A stretch of 64,000 bases of DNA from an uncultured Anaeroplasmataceae bacterium (GCA_910579215.1 CAJTTN010000008.1:20591-84590), one strand, 5' to 3'. Shown: positions 7,781 through 17,112, numbered from the stretch's first letter. Program-made: numbers and translations. The notes: generated by a model not told the origin, from the letters alone.

Positions 7781-9155
7781 TCAAATCTATTCCCCTTTCT
7801 TCATATACATCATCATTGTCTATTTCATCAAGACGTTTTCTTTCTTCTTTCAACCACTTATCGAATAAAAATAAAGCTTGTTCCATAACTAATCTCTTTG
7901 ACTTATAACCTGTATTATATTTACTATCATACACGTTAGATAAAGCGTTAAGAACAGGATATAGTAATTTAAATTCGTGTGTATCAAAATTTCCTATTGT
8001 GTCTCTTAAATCAAACGTAAGCACATATTCTTCATATCTCTTATGCGTAGGTGTATTTTCCTTTCCTATATCATCATAGGAATCATAATCACGCACAGAT
8101 ATATCTACTATTGCCAAGCTATTAAAATATCTTAAACACGTATCAAAATAGTATTTCTTCTTTCTATATCTTTTTTTACAAAGCAAATAGGAATCCAAAT
8201 CTTTTCGTTTTCTAAAAAGATGACATAACACATAAAATATATATTTCACTTTATATTTAAACAACCACAAGCTATTTCTAAACGTATAATATTTAATAAA
8301 CAAGCTAAAATCGTTATATACTTTTCTATCTTGAATATAAAGATAATTTGTATACAAATATTTCTCATTCGATATTTCGTCAGCTGACCTTTGCTTAATC
8401 GAAATATAATAAACCGTCTCTTGAAATATTTGACCGAACAGGACTTTTATTTCCTTACGTCCTTTGTCTTTTTCTGCTTTAGAATGTGACAAAATATTAC
8501 CTTTAGTTAAAGATAATTCATCCTCAAACACAATTGAATATTTACGTAAATAAAACTCTTTATTCACTTTAATATCTTTCACTTCCATTGTATTGTCAGT
8601 CAAATATTTACTAGTCAATCTTGTCACATAGGAATAACGCCAAGTTTTAGAATAGACATATATACCACGATAATTTAATATATAATAACATTCTATATAT
8701 TCTTCTATACGTTCATATAAAGTCTTACAATTTATAAAATCATTATACATTCGATTCTCTATATCTAACTCTTTAACAATCATTTTCGTAATTTCTTCCT
8801 GTTTAGAATAAAACAATTCATCATCAAGAGCCAAACTATCTATAATACGATTGATGATATAAAAATCTACTTTTGGAAATAACGATATAATCTCTTCCAT
8901 TCGACCATTGCATTTCTGCATAAGCTGAATCTCTTTCGTATTGATAATCGCATTTCCTGTAGAACTTTTACCTTTTCGAATTTTAGAAAAAATAGAAAGT
9001 AAAAAGCCTATGACTTTATCAATAATAAAATATGTATTCATTTTATTTCTGCTTGATTTCCTCATTTTAGCTTTAATATAAGCATATAACGAAAGTAATA
9101 CTGCAGATACAAAAATCAATACCAAATTGATTATATTTATAAAATACTCTTTCAT
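7770..9155 (-). CDS. Zot/pI-like filamentous phage assembly protein
   Basis: A 461-residue protein with one N-terminal membrane span (about residues 7-27). Residues 160-275 follow the Zot-family layout: YYILNYRGIYVYSKTWRYSY, then LRKYSIVFEDE (Walker B-like, near 210) and then LFGQIFQETVYYISIKQRS (sensor-like, near 245). Zot/pI proteins are inner-membrane ATPases that drive extrusion of filamentous virions. No proper Walker A is visible: the only GKS (in FSKIRKGKSSTG, near residue 63) lacks the first glycine. The protein may be a divergent or inactive ATPase, or one whose P-loop I cannot see. The call is by motif reading from memory. Confidence 0.5.
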   Translation of the reverse strand: MKEYFINIINLVLIFVSAVLLSLYAYIKAKMRKSSRNKMNTYFIIDKVIGFLLSIFSKIRKGKSSTGNAIINTKEIQLMQKCNGRMEEIISLFPKVDFYIINRIIDSLALDDELFYSKQEEITKMIVKELDIENRMYNDFINCKTLYERIEEYIECYYILNYRGIYVYSKTWRYSYVTRLTSKYLTDNTMEVKDIKVNKEFYLRKYSIVFEDELSLTKGNILSHSKAEKDKGRKEIKVLFGQIFQETVYYISIKQRSADEISNEKYLYTNYLYIQDRKVYNDFSLFIKYYTFRNSLWLFKYKVKYIFYVLCHLFRKRKDLDSYLLCKKRYRKKKYYFDTCLRYFNSLAIVDISVRDYDSYDDIGKENTPTHKRYEEYVLTFDLRDTIGNFDTHEFKLLYPVLNALSNVYDSKYNTGYKSKRLVMEQALFLFDKWLKEERKRLDEIDNDDVYEERGIDLNED

Positions 9156-9231
9156 TCTTCACAACCTTTCTTTTTTTTTGTATTGCATCTTACTGCAGTA
9201 AAATGTATTACATTAGATCTAACGTATTACA

Positions 9232-9459
9232 TCAACAACCTTTAATATTTTCATGAATCAATTTCTTTTTTTCCTCATAAGGCATTTTATTAACTGCTAG
9301 AACCAAAGCACTAATAACTGCAGAACGACTAGGCTCACGCCCCCAAACTTGTCCGTTTTCTCTTTTAGTTTCTTTTTCTATATTTACTAAAACATCTAAC
9401 AATTCAAGAGCATAACTGCTAACCCTCAAAGAAATTATTTTATCTTTAAAATGAACCAT
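9232..9459 (-). CDS. ribbon-helix-helix protein
   Basis: A 75-residue protein with the Arc/MetJ-like plan: a short strand (DKIISLRVSS), helix A (YALELLDVLVNI) and helix B (SRSAVISALVLAV). It has an inserted charged loop between the helices. Such proteins are dimeric DNA binders that act as copy-number or operon repressors on small replicons. It lies between the Zot-like gene and the methyltransferase-like gene. Confidence 0.6.
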   Translation of the reverse strand: MVHFKDKIISLRVSSYALELLDVLVNIEKETKRENGQVWGREPSRSAVISALVLAVNKMPYEEKKKLIHENIKGC

Positions 9460-9498
9460 AAAACAAAATACTCCTTTTTATTTTTTTTTAAAAAAAAC

Positions 9499-10038
9499 CT
9501 ATTTCAAAGGCTTTTCATATACACATAATTCTTCTAGTATCAAATCTTTAGGTAAGACATCTTTACAAAAATAAGCACTTGCAAAAGGCGTCCCCTTATC
9601 AAAAGAAATAAAACTTTTCGTATGATAATTGATTCTCTTATCAAAACATAATAATTGAATCCCATTTTCAAAGTATTTAAACCTTTTCTGCCCCTGTAAG
9701 CTATTCATAGGCAATAATAAGACAAAAGGCTTGCCTAATGCATATAAACGCTCTAGCACCTTATCTTTTAAACTGAAAGGGGGATTCGATACGAATATAT
9801 CCCATTCTTTAGGCTGATATTCGAAAAAGTCTTTTCCGTCCTTTAAAGAACTTCTTACGACTTTATATCCCCCCCCACTTAGTTTTTGATAAAATGCAGA
9901 CCATTCCTCATCAAAGCCAAGCCATACTATCTTATCTTTAGGCAAATACTTCATAATAGGATCTACCGCATAAAACGGCGTATAACACTCATCACCTGTA
10001 GACGTTCTATCACAGGTTAAATATCCTTTATTAAGCAT
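9499..10038 (-). CDS. phage N6-adenine DNA methyltransferase-like protein
   Basis: A 179-residue protein beginning DECYTPFYAVDPIMKYLP (near residue 17), a stretch common in small Bacillota phage and plasmid methyltransferase-like proteins. The catalytic motif IV is SNPPFS (near 84). A canonical SAM-binding motif I (FxGxG) is not obvious; the corresponding region is VWLGFDEEWSAF, so SAM binding may be altered. Its likely role is to modify prophage DNA against host restriction, though an inactive homologue is possible. The C-terminal residues ASAYFCKDVLP fit the end of the Rossmann fold. Confidence 0.65.
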   Translation of the reverse strand: MLNKGYLTCDRTSTGDECYTPFYAVDPIMKYLPKDKIVWLGFDEEWSAFYQKLSGGGYKVVRSSLKDGKDFFEYQPKEWDIFVSNPPFSLKDKVLERLYALGKPFVLLLPMNSLQGQKRFKYFENGIQLLCFDKRINYHTKSFISFDKGTPFASAYFCKDVLPKDLILEELCVYEKPLK

Positions 10039-10065
10039 TTTAAACTCCTTTTTTAACTATTTTAT

Positions 10066-10320
10066 TTATGCTCCTAGAATACATATCTTAAGAGCAATAA
10101 AAAAAGACTTTATAAAATATAAAATACTTTTAAAAGTCCACACAATGAAATGATAAATTTTTATAAAAAACTTTGGTATATACTTTTTGAAAAAATCGAA
10201 TATTGCACTTACTAGATTTCTTATAATCTCTTTCAAAAACAAATATAAAATTATTGCTAAAACAACAATACCTATAATTACCCAAGAATACTTTTTAATT
10301 TCTTCAATGTCCCATATCAT
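10066..10320 (-). CDS. small hydrophobic prophage protein
   Basis: An 84-residue protein. A clear membrane span covers about residues 12-29 (WVIIGIVVLAIILYLFL). Beyond it come amphipathic and aromatic-rich helices (FDFFKKYIPKFFIKIYHFIVW) and a hydrophobic C-terminus. It starts 2 bases after the end of the 522-residue surface protein gene. Position and size suit a minor coat or assembly protein of a filamentous phage (compare pVI or pVII in general plan), but no sequence match can be claimed. Confidence 0.6.
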   Translation of the reverse strand: MIWDIEEIKKYSWVIIGIVVLAIILYLFLKEIIRNLVSAIFDFFKKYIPKFFIKIYHFIVWTFKSILYFIKSFFIALKICILGA

Positions 10321-10322
10321 TT

Positions 10323-11891
10323 TTATTTTCCCTCTTTTCTTCTAATAGATTTGAATATGCATTTTATTATCACACTAAGAATTATTATAACAATTACACC
10401 AATAACTACTATTTTCACTATTCTTTCAAATACCGAACTACGAAAAAAATTTCCTAATATTTTAAAGAAATTATCAAAAGGTGTTTTAGTTGTATTATCT
10501 GTAAATTGATTTCCACCCAAAGAATCATTATACGTATCAACGGCTATAGCATGCTTTACTTCCCCATTATCCATGTAATGAAATTCTAAAAGCGTCAAAT
10601 CTTCTACTTCTAACATCCGATTTTTTGTAATATCAACATTTGCTTTTATTACTGCATTTGTAATTTTATCTGCAGTAAAGGACGGTGTTGCAAAAGGATT
10701 TTTCGTTATGGAATAAACTATATCTCCACCACCCTTAGCATTTACACCAACCATTACACCACCTACAGACTTATATTCTTTCCATAATACCTTAAAATGA
10801 CCTGTGCCAAATGTAAAACAATCCACTTTTCGATTATCAAAAGAAAGAACATAATCATAATTCAAAATACTTGAATCTGACAAAGAAACGTTATTATCTT
10901 TCAATATACTAGTTTTTTCTATTGTTTTATATGTCCAATTTCCTGTTTTTTTACTCCACCAAAAACCATTAGAATATGATAAATTGATTTCTTCATTTTT
11001 AATACTTATTTGTTCGTCTTTATAAATCGTACCCTTTTCAAAAAATCTCGTTTTATCAATGTGAGAATAAACATTCTTATTTGTTAGAACCTTTGAAAAA
11101 TCTTGTATAGCTTTTTTTAAATCCCACTCATTAGAACTAGAATTTAATTCTATATCTGTATAAGCCGAATAATCAAAACCATTGAATTTTAATTTCACCT
11201 CAAAAAGGTCGTCCATTTTCTTATCTGTAGAAAATGCAACATAATTCCTTTGCCAAATATAATCTATTGTCCCCTCAGTTTGAGGGTATAATTCATATGC
11301 TACCTTTTTATTAGTCACTCTTATAATTTCTTCTGTATCAACTTTAGATTGCTTTGTATTTGGATTATATTGGTATACAAAGCCAACTCCAAAAACAAAA
11401 GAAATTTGATCTCTTTTAGATTGATTATATATTTCACGTACATATATGGAATGATATGTATCATTTAAAAACGATAATTCTTTTACTAAATACTTTTGAA
11501 GATGTTTAGTTGAATCATAACTTACTAACATTATATCAAACTCTTGCCACTCTAAATCTTTTGAATTTATTGTAGGTCGTTTAGCCGAATCCCCATAATA
11601 GCTTGATAAACTGACTTTATCATAATCACTATATCCATTCTTATCATAAATGTAAATATAGATATTTCTATCACCCTCACTCATCATTAAGGCTTTATTC
11701 TCTTTTACTCCTAACTGATATGAAAAAACATCTATTCCATACGAATTTAATTCTTCTGTAACTGAACCAAAACCACTTATTGAAAAATCACCATTTTTCA
11801 TTGATATATAAACATCATCATTCGCAGATACCTTTATACAAAAAATTGATAAAGATAAAAGTAACAAAATAACTTTCAATATCCTTTTCAT
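10323..11891 (-). CDS. secreted, C-terminally anchored prophage surface protein
   Basis: A 522-residue protein with a signal peptide (MKRILKVILLLLSLSIFCIKVSA, cleavage before NDD), a long polar ectodomain and one C-terminal membrane span (about 488-510, IVKIVVIGVIVIIILSVIIK) followed by a basic tail (SIRRKEGK). This export-then-anchor topology is that of pIII, the adsorption protein of filamentous phages, which stays in the membrane until virions leave. The ectodomain has no motif I know. A host-attachment role is inference from topology and neighbours. Confidence 0.65.
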   Translation of the reverse strand: MKRILKVILLLLSLSIFCIKVSANDDVYISMKNGDFSISGFGSVTEELNSYGIDVFSYQLGVKENKALMMSEGDRNIYIYIYDKNGYSDYDKVSLSSYYGDSAKRPTINSKDLEWQEFDIMLVSYDSTKHLQKYLVKELSFLNDTYHSIYVREIYNQSKRDQISFVFGVGFVYQYNPNTKQSKVDTEEIIRVTNKKVAYELYPQTEGTIDYIWQRNYVAFSTDKKMDDLFEVKLKFNGFDYSAYTDIELNSSSNEWDLKKAIQDFSKVLTNKNVYSHIDKTRFFEKGTIYKDEQISIKNEEINLSYSNGFWWSKKTGNWTYKTIEKTSILKDNNVSLSDSSILNYDYVLSFDNRKVDCFTFGTGHFKVLWKEYKSVGGVMVGVNAKGGGDIVYSITKNPFATPSFTADKITNAVIKANVDITKNRMLEVEDLTLLEFHYMDNGEVKHAIAVDTYNDSLGGNQFTDNTTKTPFDNFFKILGNFFRSSVFERIVKIVVIGVIVIIILSVIIKCIFKSIRRKEGK

Positions 11892-11905
11892 AAGACACCT
11901 CTTTT

Positions 11906-12439
11906 CTATGGACTTACAATTCTAAACGAATATGTATATAAACTTTCATTTATAGTCATATTCAAAATAACGTAATCAACATTATCCTTAAACGTTGAAA
12001 ACTCTATATCACTTTTTTTCTTCTCTGTATAACTTGCTACTATATCCTGAATAGTCATTATAGGTTTGATAATGAATTTATTATTCTGCTTATCCAATGA
12101 AAAATATCTATCCAAATTTGCCGATAAACTTTCTTTATCATGAACGTTTAACCAAGAATAATAATTCGAATCAATTTTATATTTAAAATCATTATAAGTT
12201 AACAATTCGCATGTATAGCAGATTGCATTCGTTAGCTTGTCATTCATTTTAAACACATAAGAATTGCCTACAACAAGCATATTATTTGAAGACGTATTTT
12301 CTATCACTTCACCATTCAAAGTCACTTCTAGGCTTTTATAAGCATTTCTAAAGCTATTGGTATTTTCATAGAAATAATAAATTACAAATCCAACAATAAC
12401 TATAAAGACTAAAGCAATACCACTTACTAATTTTTGCAT
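11906..12439 (-). CDS. membrane-anchored prophage protein
   Basis: A 177-residue protein with an uncleaved N-terminal span (about residues 5-24, ISGIALVFIVIVGFVIYYFY region) and an exported C-terminal domain that is rich in Asn, Tyr and Ser and contains two close cysteines (AICYTCEL). It lies between the two large surface proteins and is probably part of the same envelope or virion set. The family is unknown to me. Confidence 0.6.
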   Translation of the reverse strand: MQKLVSGIALVFIVIVGFVIYYFYENTNSFRNAYKSLEVTLNGEVIENTSSNNMLVVGNSYVFKMNDKLTNAICYTCELLTYNDFKYKIDSNYYSWLNVHDKESLSANLDRYFSLDKQNNKFIIKPIMTIQDIVASYTEKKKSDIEFSTFKDNVDYVILNMTINESLYTYSFRIVSP

Positions 12440-12474
12440 ACTATTTCTTTCCTTTCTTTTATTATAAAAAGAAA

Positions 12475-12494
12475 AAGAGAGGTTAACCTCTCTT
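12475..12494 (-). terminator. terminator within the prophage operon
   Basis: AAGAGAGGTT and its exact complement form a 20-base palindrome, followed on the minus strand by TTTCTTTTT. It sits just after the 596-residue protein gene and would separate or attenuate the downstream surface, Zot and Rep genes. Confidence 0.8.
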
Positions 12495-12498
12495 AATC

Positions 12499-14289
12499 TT
12501 AATAATACATATTATTTTGGTTTTGTGATTTCTTTCTATAATGTACTACACCTAAAGTAATACCTAAAACAATTACCAAAAAAATTCCTAGAATAGTTAA
12601 ATAATGATATATATTCCAATTATTTGGTTTAAATAAATTGTCAACATATCCCTCAATAGATAAGAAATCTTTTGTTGTCAACTTATCACTAGGAGTATTC
12701 CCAAATTCATCAACTACAGATAAAGTGAATATCTTTTTTTCACCTGTTGTTAAGCATACATCAATACCATAATTACCTAAAGTCATTACATCATATTCAC
12801 CACTAATTGAATTAATTTGAGTTACATCCACACCTAAAATAAGTGCCACTTGATTCATTATCATATCAAATGTAAATACCTCACCTTGCTTTAATTGAAT
12901 AAAATAATCATCAAATAAAAAGCCTGGCGCAAGCCTATCCTTTTTAACGATAGAAAAATCCGCAGTAGCTGTATTATTACCACTATTGGTATAAGACACT
13001 TCAATAATATTAGTTCCTACTACTTTAGAGGTTGATGTATAGTCATCAAAACCTGTAATGGTATAGTTTGCAATAACGCCGTCATATCCGTCAATCACAC
13101 TTATATGAGATTTAAACTCTGCTAAAGTTAACAATTCATTTGTACCCACTTCAATTGTACGACTACCACCAATTACCGCAGTACCCTTATTTTTAACTGC
13201 AATGTTAATTGTCTTATTTGCCGACATATTATTTGAATTATCTTTTGCACGATATACAACTTGATAATTTCCCAACTTATGCTCATTACCTGTAAATGTA
13301 TCACTTACTTTTTCAAGTTTAAGCCCGTTATCTACATTATCCGTAATAGTCAACGCACTTTCAATTTTAGCCAAAGTTAAATCATTATCATAATTCAAAT
13401 CATAACTATCTGTACCACTAATCGTAGGAGACGTCAAATCATATCTATGTACATTTATAATCGCATCATTTCTATTTGACGCGCTATCCAATGCGTAAAT
13501 ATCTATAGTATAATCTCCAACTTCCATAACTCCTTGCACATATGTAGAAGATTCAACTAAAACTGGAACATATCCGTCAGTTTCATCATAAGCATACACA
13601 TGCGAAACAATTTCATCAATACTAGGTTGATTATCTACATCAATACTTACATGCGTAGTACCATTTATAGAGGGAGCTGTTGTATCTAACTCATAAAAAG
13701 TATAATCTGTATAGACAATATCTAAATATTCATTAGTTAATCTATCTTCTTCAAATATATTTGATAAGTAATCTGTAAACATATTTTCATCATAAAAAGC
13801 AAATATACATATATCATCAGAATTATGCTCAAAAAACAATCCAACACCTTCTTCATAAGCGTCAAGTCCTCTTAGCCACTCAAAATTAATAGTTATATTA
13901 GATAACTTAAAAAAGCCATAGTCATCAAAACTACTAGTTCTAAAAATTTCCGAAGTACTAATAAAGACATCACCTGTAATATATTCAAAAGGCATTGTTG
14001 AGCCAAATCTCAATTGAGAATATATTAGCCCACTATTAATTACATTCGTTTCTTGCCCTTTCTCATTTTTAATTCCATAAGGATAATTTACCGTATTAGA
14101 AGTTCTTATAAAGTCTTCTTGAATTACTTGTGAAACATTTGATCTTGTTGTTTCTTCTACATCTGCACTAAACAAATTCGAATTGCAACCTGTTAAAAAT
14201 ACTAACCAAAAAGCCATAACAAATAAGAACATTGTTGCTATAGCTGATTTCTTAAAATGTGTTTTAAACACTAAAATAAACTTTTTCAT
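12499..14289 (-). CDS. prophage surface lipoprotein with Ig-like repeats
   Basis: A 596-residue protein. The N-terminal signal ends in a lipobox (VFLTGC, cysteine near residue 35). Residues 205-450 hold three or four Ig-like repeats of the DUF5011 type, with recurring Y-DETDGY, DNVDNGL and GNYQVVYRAKDNSNN patterns. A C-terminal membrane span (about 563-583) is followed by RKKSQNQNN. The double anchoring (lipid and helix) is unusual. Ig-like repeats bind glycans or proteins in many phage and surface proteins, so a receptor-binding or superinfection role is plausible. The start follows AGAGG at good spacing. Confidence 0.7.
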   Translation of the reverse strand: MKKFILVFKTHFKKSAIATMFLFVMAFWLVFLTGCNSNLFSADVEETTRSNVSQVIQEDFIRTSNTVNYPYGIKNEKGQETNVINSGLIYSQLRFGSTMPFEYITGDVFISTSEIFRTSSFDDYGFFKLSNITINFEWLRGLDAYEEGVGLFFEHNSDDICIFAFYDENMFTDYLSNIFEEDRLTNEYLDIVYTDYTFYELDTTAPSINGTTHVSIDVDNQPSIDEIVSHVYAYDETDGYVPVLVESSTYVQGVMEVGDYTIDIYALDSASNRNDAIINVHRYDLTSPTISGTDSYDLNYDNDLTLAKIESALTITDNVDNGLKLEKVSDTFTGNEHKLGNYQVVYRAKDNSNNMSANKTINIAVKNKGTAVIGGSRTIEVGTNELLTLAEFKSHISVIDGYDGVIANYTITGFDDYTSTSKVVGTNIIEVSYTNSGNNTATADFSIVKKDRLAPGFLFDDYFIQLKQGEVFTFDMIMNQVALILGVDVTQINSISGEYDVMTLGNYGIDVCLTTGEKKIFTLSVVDEFGNTPSDKLTTKDFLSIEGYVDNLFKPNNWNIYHYLTILGIFLVIVLGITLGVVHYRKKSQNQNNMYY

Positions 14290-14315
14290 TTTTATAATAC
14301 CTCTTTCTTTTTTTC

Positions 14316-14951
14316 TTAAGCATTGTCATCATCGTCAAAAGAATCGTCGTCCAATTCTTCATCAACAACACGCTTATCCATTAAAACAAACTTATATTTT
14401 AAATCACGTAGTAAGAATAGCTTTAATTGTTTTTCATTAAAGTTATTTAAATAAGTATGTTTACCTGTATTCCTATTTCTAATGGCACGACCACGCATAA
14501 TAACTGAAGAACACAACTCAGCTGAAAATTGATATGAATATGTGTTTCTTTCTTCATTAAAATAAGAATACAAACGAACAGGAACATCTACATACACAAT
14601 ATCGTCCTTTGTTTTAGGAGTTTCAAATAATTGAGGATAAAATACCTTTAACAATTCTTTTTCTCCGTCTTCTGTATCCAGTAAACGATCAAAATAAACA
14701 CCCTCAGTAAAAACAACACGTACATGTCGTTCATTCTTTTTATTGAATGGATTTTGTTTTGTTACGATTCTAAATTTTGCTGTTGGAAGTTTTTTCTTCT
14801 CTTCCTCAGTCATATCTGCAAAACTTTTTGACACCAACTCCTTAAGTTTTGCGTCATCACGAATAATTAGGCTTACAGGATTTAAATCCTTATGTATAGC
14901 CACTCCACCTTTTAACTCTTCTTCTTTAATTGTTTTTTCTTTATTTTCCAT
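14316..14951 (-). CDS. candidate ssDNA-binding protein
   Basis: A 211-residue protein. The central part (about residues 50-180) has alternating strands with basic residues (AKFRIVTKQNPFNKKNERHV). The C-terminus is strongly acidic and ends in DDDSFDDDDNA. An acidic tail of this kind is the mark of single-strand DNA-binding proteins that recruit partners, and a ssDNA phage needs one. No OB-fold motif is definite, so the call rests on tail, size and context. Other phage proteins also have acidic tails. Confidence 0.4.
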   Translation of the reverse strand: MENKEKTIKEEELKGGVAIHKDLNPVSLIIRDDAKLKELVSKSFADMTEEEKKKLPTAKFRIVTKQNPFNKKNERHVRVVFTEGVYFDRLLDTEDGEKELLKVFYPQLFETPKTKDDIVYVDVPVRLYSYFNEERNTYSYQFSAELCSSVIMRGRAIRNRNTGKHTYLNNFNEKQLKLFLLRDLKYKFVLMDKRVVDEELDDDSFDDDDNA

Positions 14952-15028
14952 ATTTTTTTTCCTTTCTTTTTTTACTTTTTTTCTAAAGATTAAGCATAAC
15001 TCGAATTAAATAATAAAAGGGTTAAAAT

Positions 15029-15292
15029 CTAAAGAGATTCAAACCCTTGTGTTTTATATTTTGATTGCTTTTGTTTAGTAGGTCTTAGATTCTCATTATA
15101 GAATTTTGCCTGTTCACAAAGCAACTGATACCTACCCATTGCAATACCACGCTCAAAATCACTTCTAACTTTTATTTGACCGAAGTTATTTACATATGTA
15201 GAACCTTTTTTCGTTTTACCTCTTAAATCGTTTAATACTGCCTTTGTAACGATAAATGGGTTATATTCCTTTGGTTTATTTCCAAAAGGCAT
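15029..15292 (-). CDS. small basic prophage protein
   Basis: An 87-residue basic protein beginning MPFGNKPKEYNPFIV and with GIAMGRYQLLCEQAKFY near residue 50. The same motif of an aliphatic G-R-Y/R helix recurs in the 91-residue neighbour (SLGRRDRAKKK), hinting at a common nucleic-acid-binding function. The family is unknown to me. It is 10 bases from the next upstream gene, in the same operon. Confidence 0.55.
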   Translation of the reverse strand: MPFGNKPKEYNPFIVTKAVLNDLRGKTKKGSTYVNNFGQIKVRSDFERGIAMGRYQLLCEQAKFYNENLRPTKQKQSKYKTQGFESL

Positions 15293-15302
15293 TATATATC
15301 AC

Positions 15303-15668
15303 CTACTTTTTCTTGGATTTTGAATTGTTTTGTTTAGTAGATTTTTGATTTTCACCATACTTCTTATTCAAGCGGTCGCGTTCTTTCATTTCTTTTTGTT
15401 TTTTTCGATACCCTTTTTCACCACGCATATGTGCAAACGCAGAAGCTACACCAGCCATTTGATTTTCATATAATGGATCTAATAACCCCTCTTGACTACC
15501 ACTTTTAATCGCAATAGCATTATCAACTGTATCACAAAACCCTTTTCTAAAAGACACTTCTTCACGTGTTAACGGACGAGGAATACCTTTTTCTGTAGTA
15601 CACCCCATTCTTAACTCTTCTTTATAACGAGTTACCTTGTCTACTGTCTTTTCAAATTTTTTCGCCAT
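15303..15668 (-). CDS. small basic prophage protein
   Basis: A 121-residue, lysine- and arginine-rich protein. It contains EVSFRKGFCDTVDNAIAIKSG (about residues 37-57) and a highly basic C-terminus (RKKQKEMKERDRLNKKYG, ending SKSKKK). Such composition suits DNA or RNA binding. I do not recognise the family; it lies among the early genes of the prophage operon. Confidence 0.55.
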   Translation of the reverse strand: MAKKFEKTVDKVTRYKEELRMGCTTEKGIPRPLTREEVSFRKGFCDTVDNAIAIKSGSQEGLLDPLYENQMAGVASAFAHMRGEKGYRKKQKEMKERDRLNKKYGENQKSTKQNNSKSKKK

Positions 15669-15711
15669 AATATTTTAATACCTCTTTTCTTTCTTATTTG
15701 CCTTTTTTGGT

Positions 15712-15987
15712 TTAGACATAACCTTTCTTTTTTACACTTCTATAAAGTTTCCCTTTTCTTGCTTTCTTTCTCAAATGACGTATTAAACTTCTACCTGTTT
15801 TATCTAATACGTCAATCCCCAAAATATTACAATAAAGATCTTCAATCATAGAAATTCTACCCCTATGATAATTTTCTCCAAATGAATCAAAACTTTTTTT
15901 CTTTGCTCTGTCACGACGACCTAATGAATAAGCATATTTCCAATCCATTTCTTTTAAAATTTCATCAACATTTTTTTTCTTAACCAT
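15712..15987 (-). CDS. small basic prophage protein
   Basis: A 91-residue very basic protein (WKYAYSLGRRDRAKKKSFDS, then RHLRKKARKGKLYRSVKKK). It probably binds nucleic acid. It follows the 171-residue gene by nine bases. No family is recognised. Confidence 0.55.
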   Translation of the reverse strand: MVKKKNVDEILKEMDWKYAYSLGRRDRAKKKSFDSFGENYHRGRISMIEDLYCNILGIDVLDKTGRSLIRHLRKKARKGKLYRSVKKKGYV

Positions 15988-15996
15988 AATACACCT

Positions 15997-16512
15997 CTAA
16001 TCTTCTGTAAGATTTTCTGCACGTCTTTTCATTTGTAGATACTGCAATCTTTCCAAGTCATCACGACCATAAAAATTCTCACTTGTAAAATCTTTTTCCT
16101 GTTTACGCAAGATTGCTGATTCCTTAACAGCTTTAATTTGAAAATTATTATCCATTCGATAATTCAATGTATATAATATTTCACATTTATTGTCATCAAG
16201 AATTACCCCACTTATTTGTACAAGTAATTCCTTATTAGGAACCAACTCAACAAATTCATTTTTAATGACAACATAATCACCCTGTTGATATTTTGGTTTA
16301 GCTAGATTTGAAAATATAAAACTTTCTAATAGATTATAATTTCTTACATCACTATTAAAATTTTCACTACCTAAGCTAGCTATAATACCCTCAAACGCCT
16401 TTGTAATGCTTTCGTCCATACTAACTGATAAATTATTCCTAGAATTGCAAAAAAAGCTCTTATCACCTGTATTAGAGCCTTTCAGTAAAATCATTTTCAT
16501 TATTCCATTCAT
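15997..16512 (-). CDS. prophage protein of unknown function
   Basis: A 171-residue soluble protein without signal or membrane span. It overlaps the upstream 100-residue gene by four bases (ATGA), so the two are coupled. The C-terminus is charged and helical (DDLERLQYLQMKRRAENLTED). No motif is recognised; its position second in the operon suggests an early replication or regulatory role. Confidence 0.55.
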   Translation of the reverse strand: MNGIMKMILLKGSNTGDKSFFCNSRNNLSVSMDESITKAFEGIIASLGSENFNSDVRNYNLLESFIFSNLAKPKYQQGDYVVIKNEFVELVPNKELLVQISGVILDDNKCEILYTLNYRMDNNFQIKAVKESAILRKQEKDFTSENFYGRDDLERLQYLQMKRRAENLTED

Positions 16513-16811
16513 AATCCCATACCGACCTTTTGGATAGACTTATAAACCACTTCATCATCAAACCACATTGTCGTATAAAGAACACCACATTCTTTTTCAT
16601 AATTACTAAGAATACAATCATCAATCTTCAACATATTGTCTATAGTAGAATCAAAATCATCATTCTTTTCAAGTGTTACACATGCTTTTGTTCTTGCCAA
16701 AGGATCTAATTCTAACAAACTTTCCTCAGACAAATTGTAAAAAGTCTTATTAGTTTTATAATAAGCACTTTGAACTTTTACTAAAACTTTTTGTTTTTTT
16801 TCTTTTACCAC
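16509..16811 (-). CDS. first gene of the prophage operon, unknown function
   Basis: A 100-residue soluble protein, mixed alpha/beta by appearance, starting with GTG at 16809-16811 behind AGGTGAT. It is the promoter-proximal gene of the minus-strand prophage operon. I do not recognise its family. Confidence 0.55.
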   Translation of the reverse strand: MVKEKKQKVLVKVQSAYYKTNKTFYNLSEESLLELDPLARTKACVTLEKNDDFDSTIDNMLKIDDCILSNYEKECGVLYTTMWFDDEVVYKSIQKVGMGL

Positions 16812-17112
16812 CTTATATCACCTTTTCTTTTTATATTTTTTTTGTAAGACCTCTTTTTACATTTCATCAACACAAATCTTTTTTTTATTTTTTTTCCTTT
16901 CTCTATTTGGTTTCTTTGAAAACCATTAAACACATATATCCTTTTGCTGAATATATAGCAGACATAATTTCAATCCTTACTTCCTTGTAGGTTGTCAACC
17001 GAGCCATTTATTTTAGTTAAATGACAACACTGACAGGCTTTCCCTATCTTATTATATATTTTCTAGCTTACGCACCTTATCCTTTCTTCTAAAGCTACAA
17101 TATACAAAATTT
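16812..17112. other. prophage control region, left part
   Basis: No gene is visible. On the minus strand TTGACA lies at 16994-16999 and could serve the structural operon, though I see no convincing -10 at the right distance. GTTGTCA (16991-16997) and TGACAAC (17022-17028) form an inverted repeat, and GTTGTCAAC occurs again at 17388-17396. These may be sites for a prophage regulator or for Rep. Confidence 0.4.
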
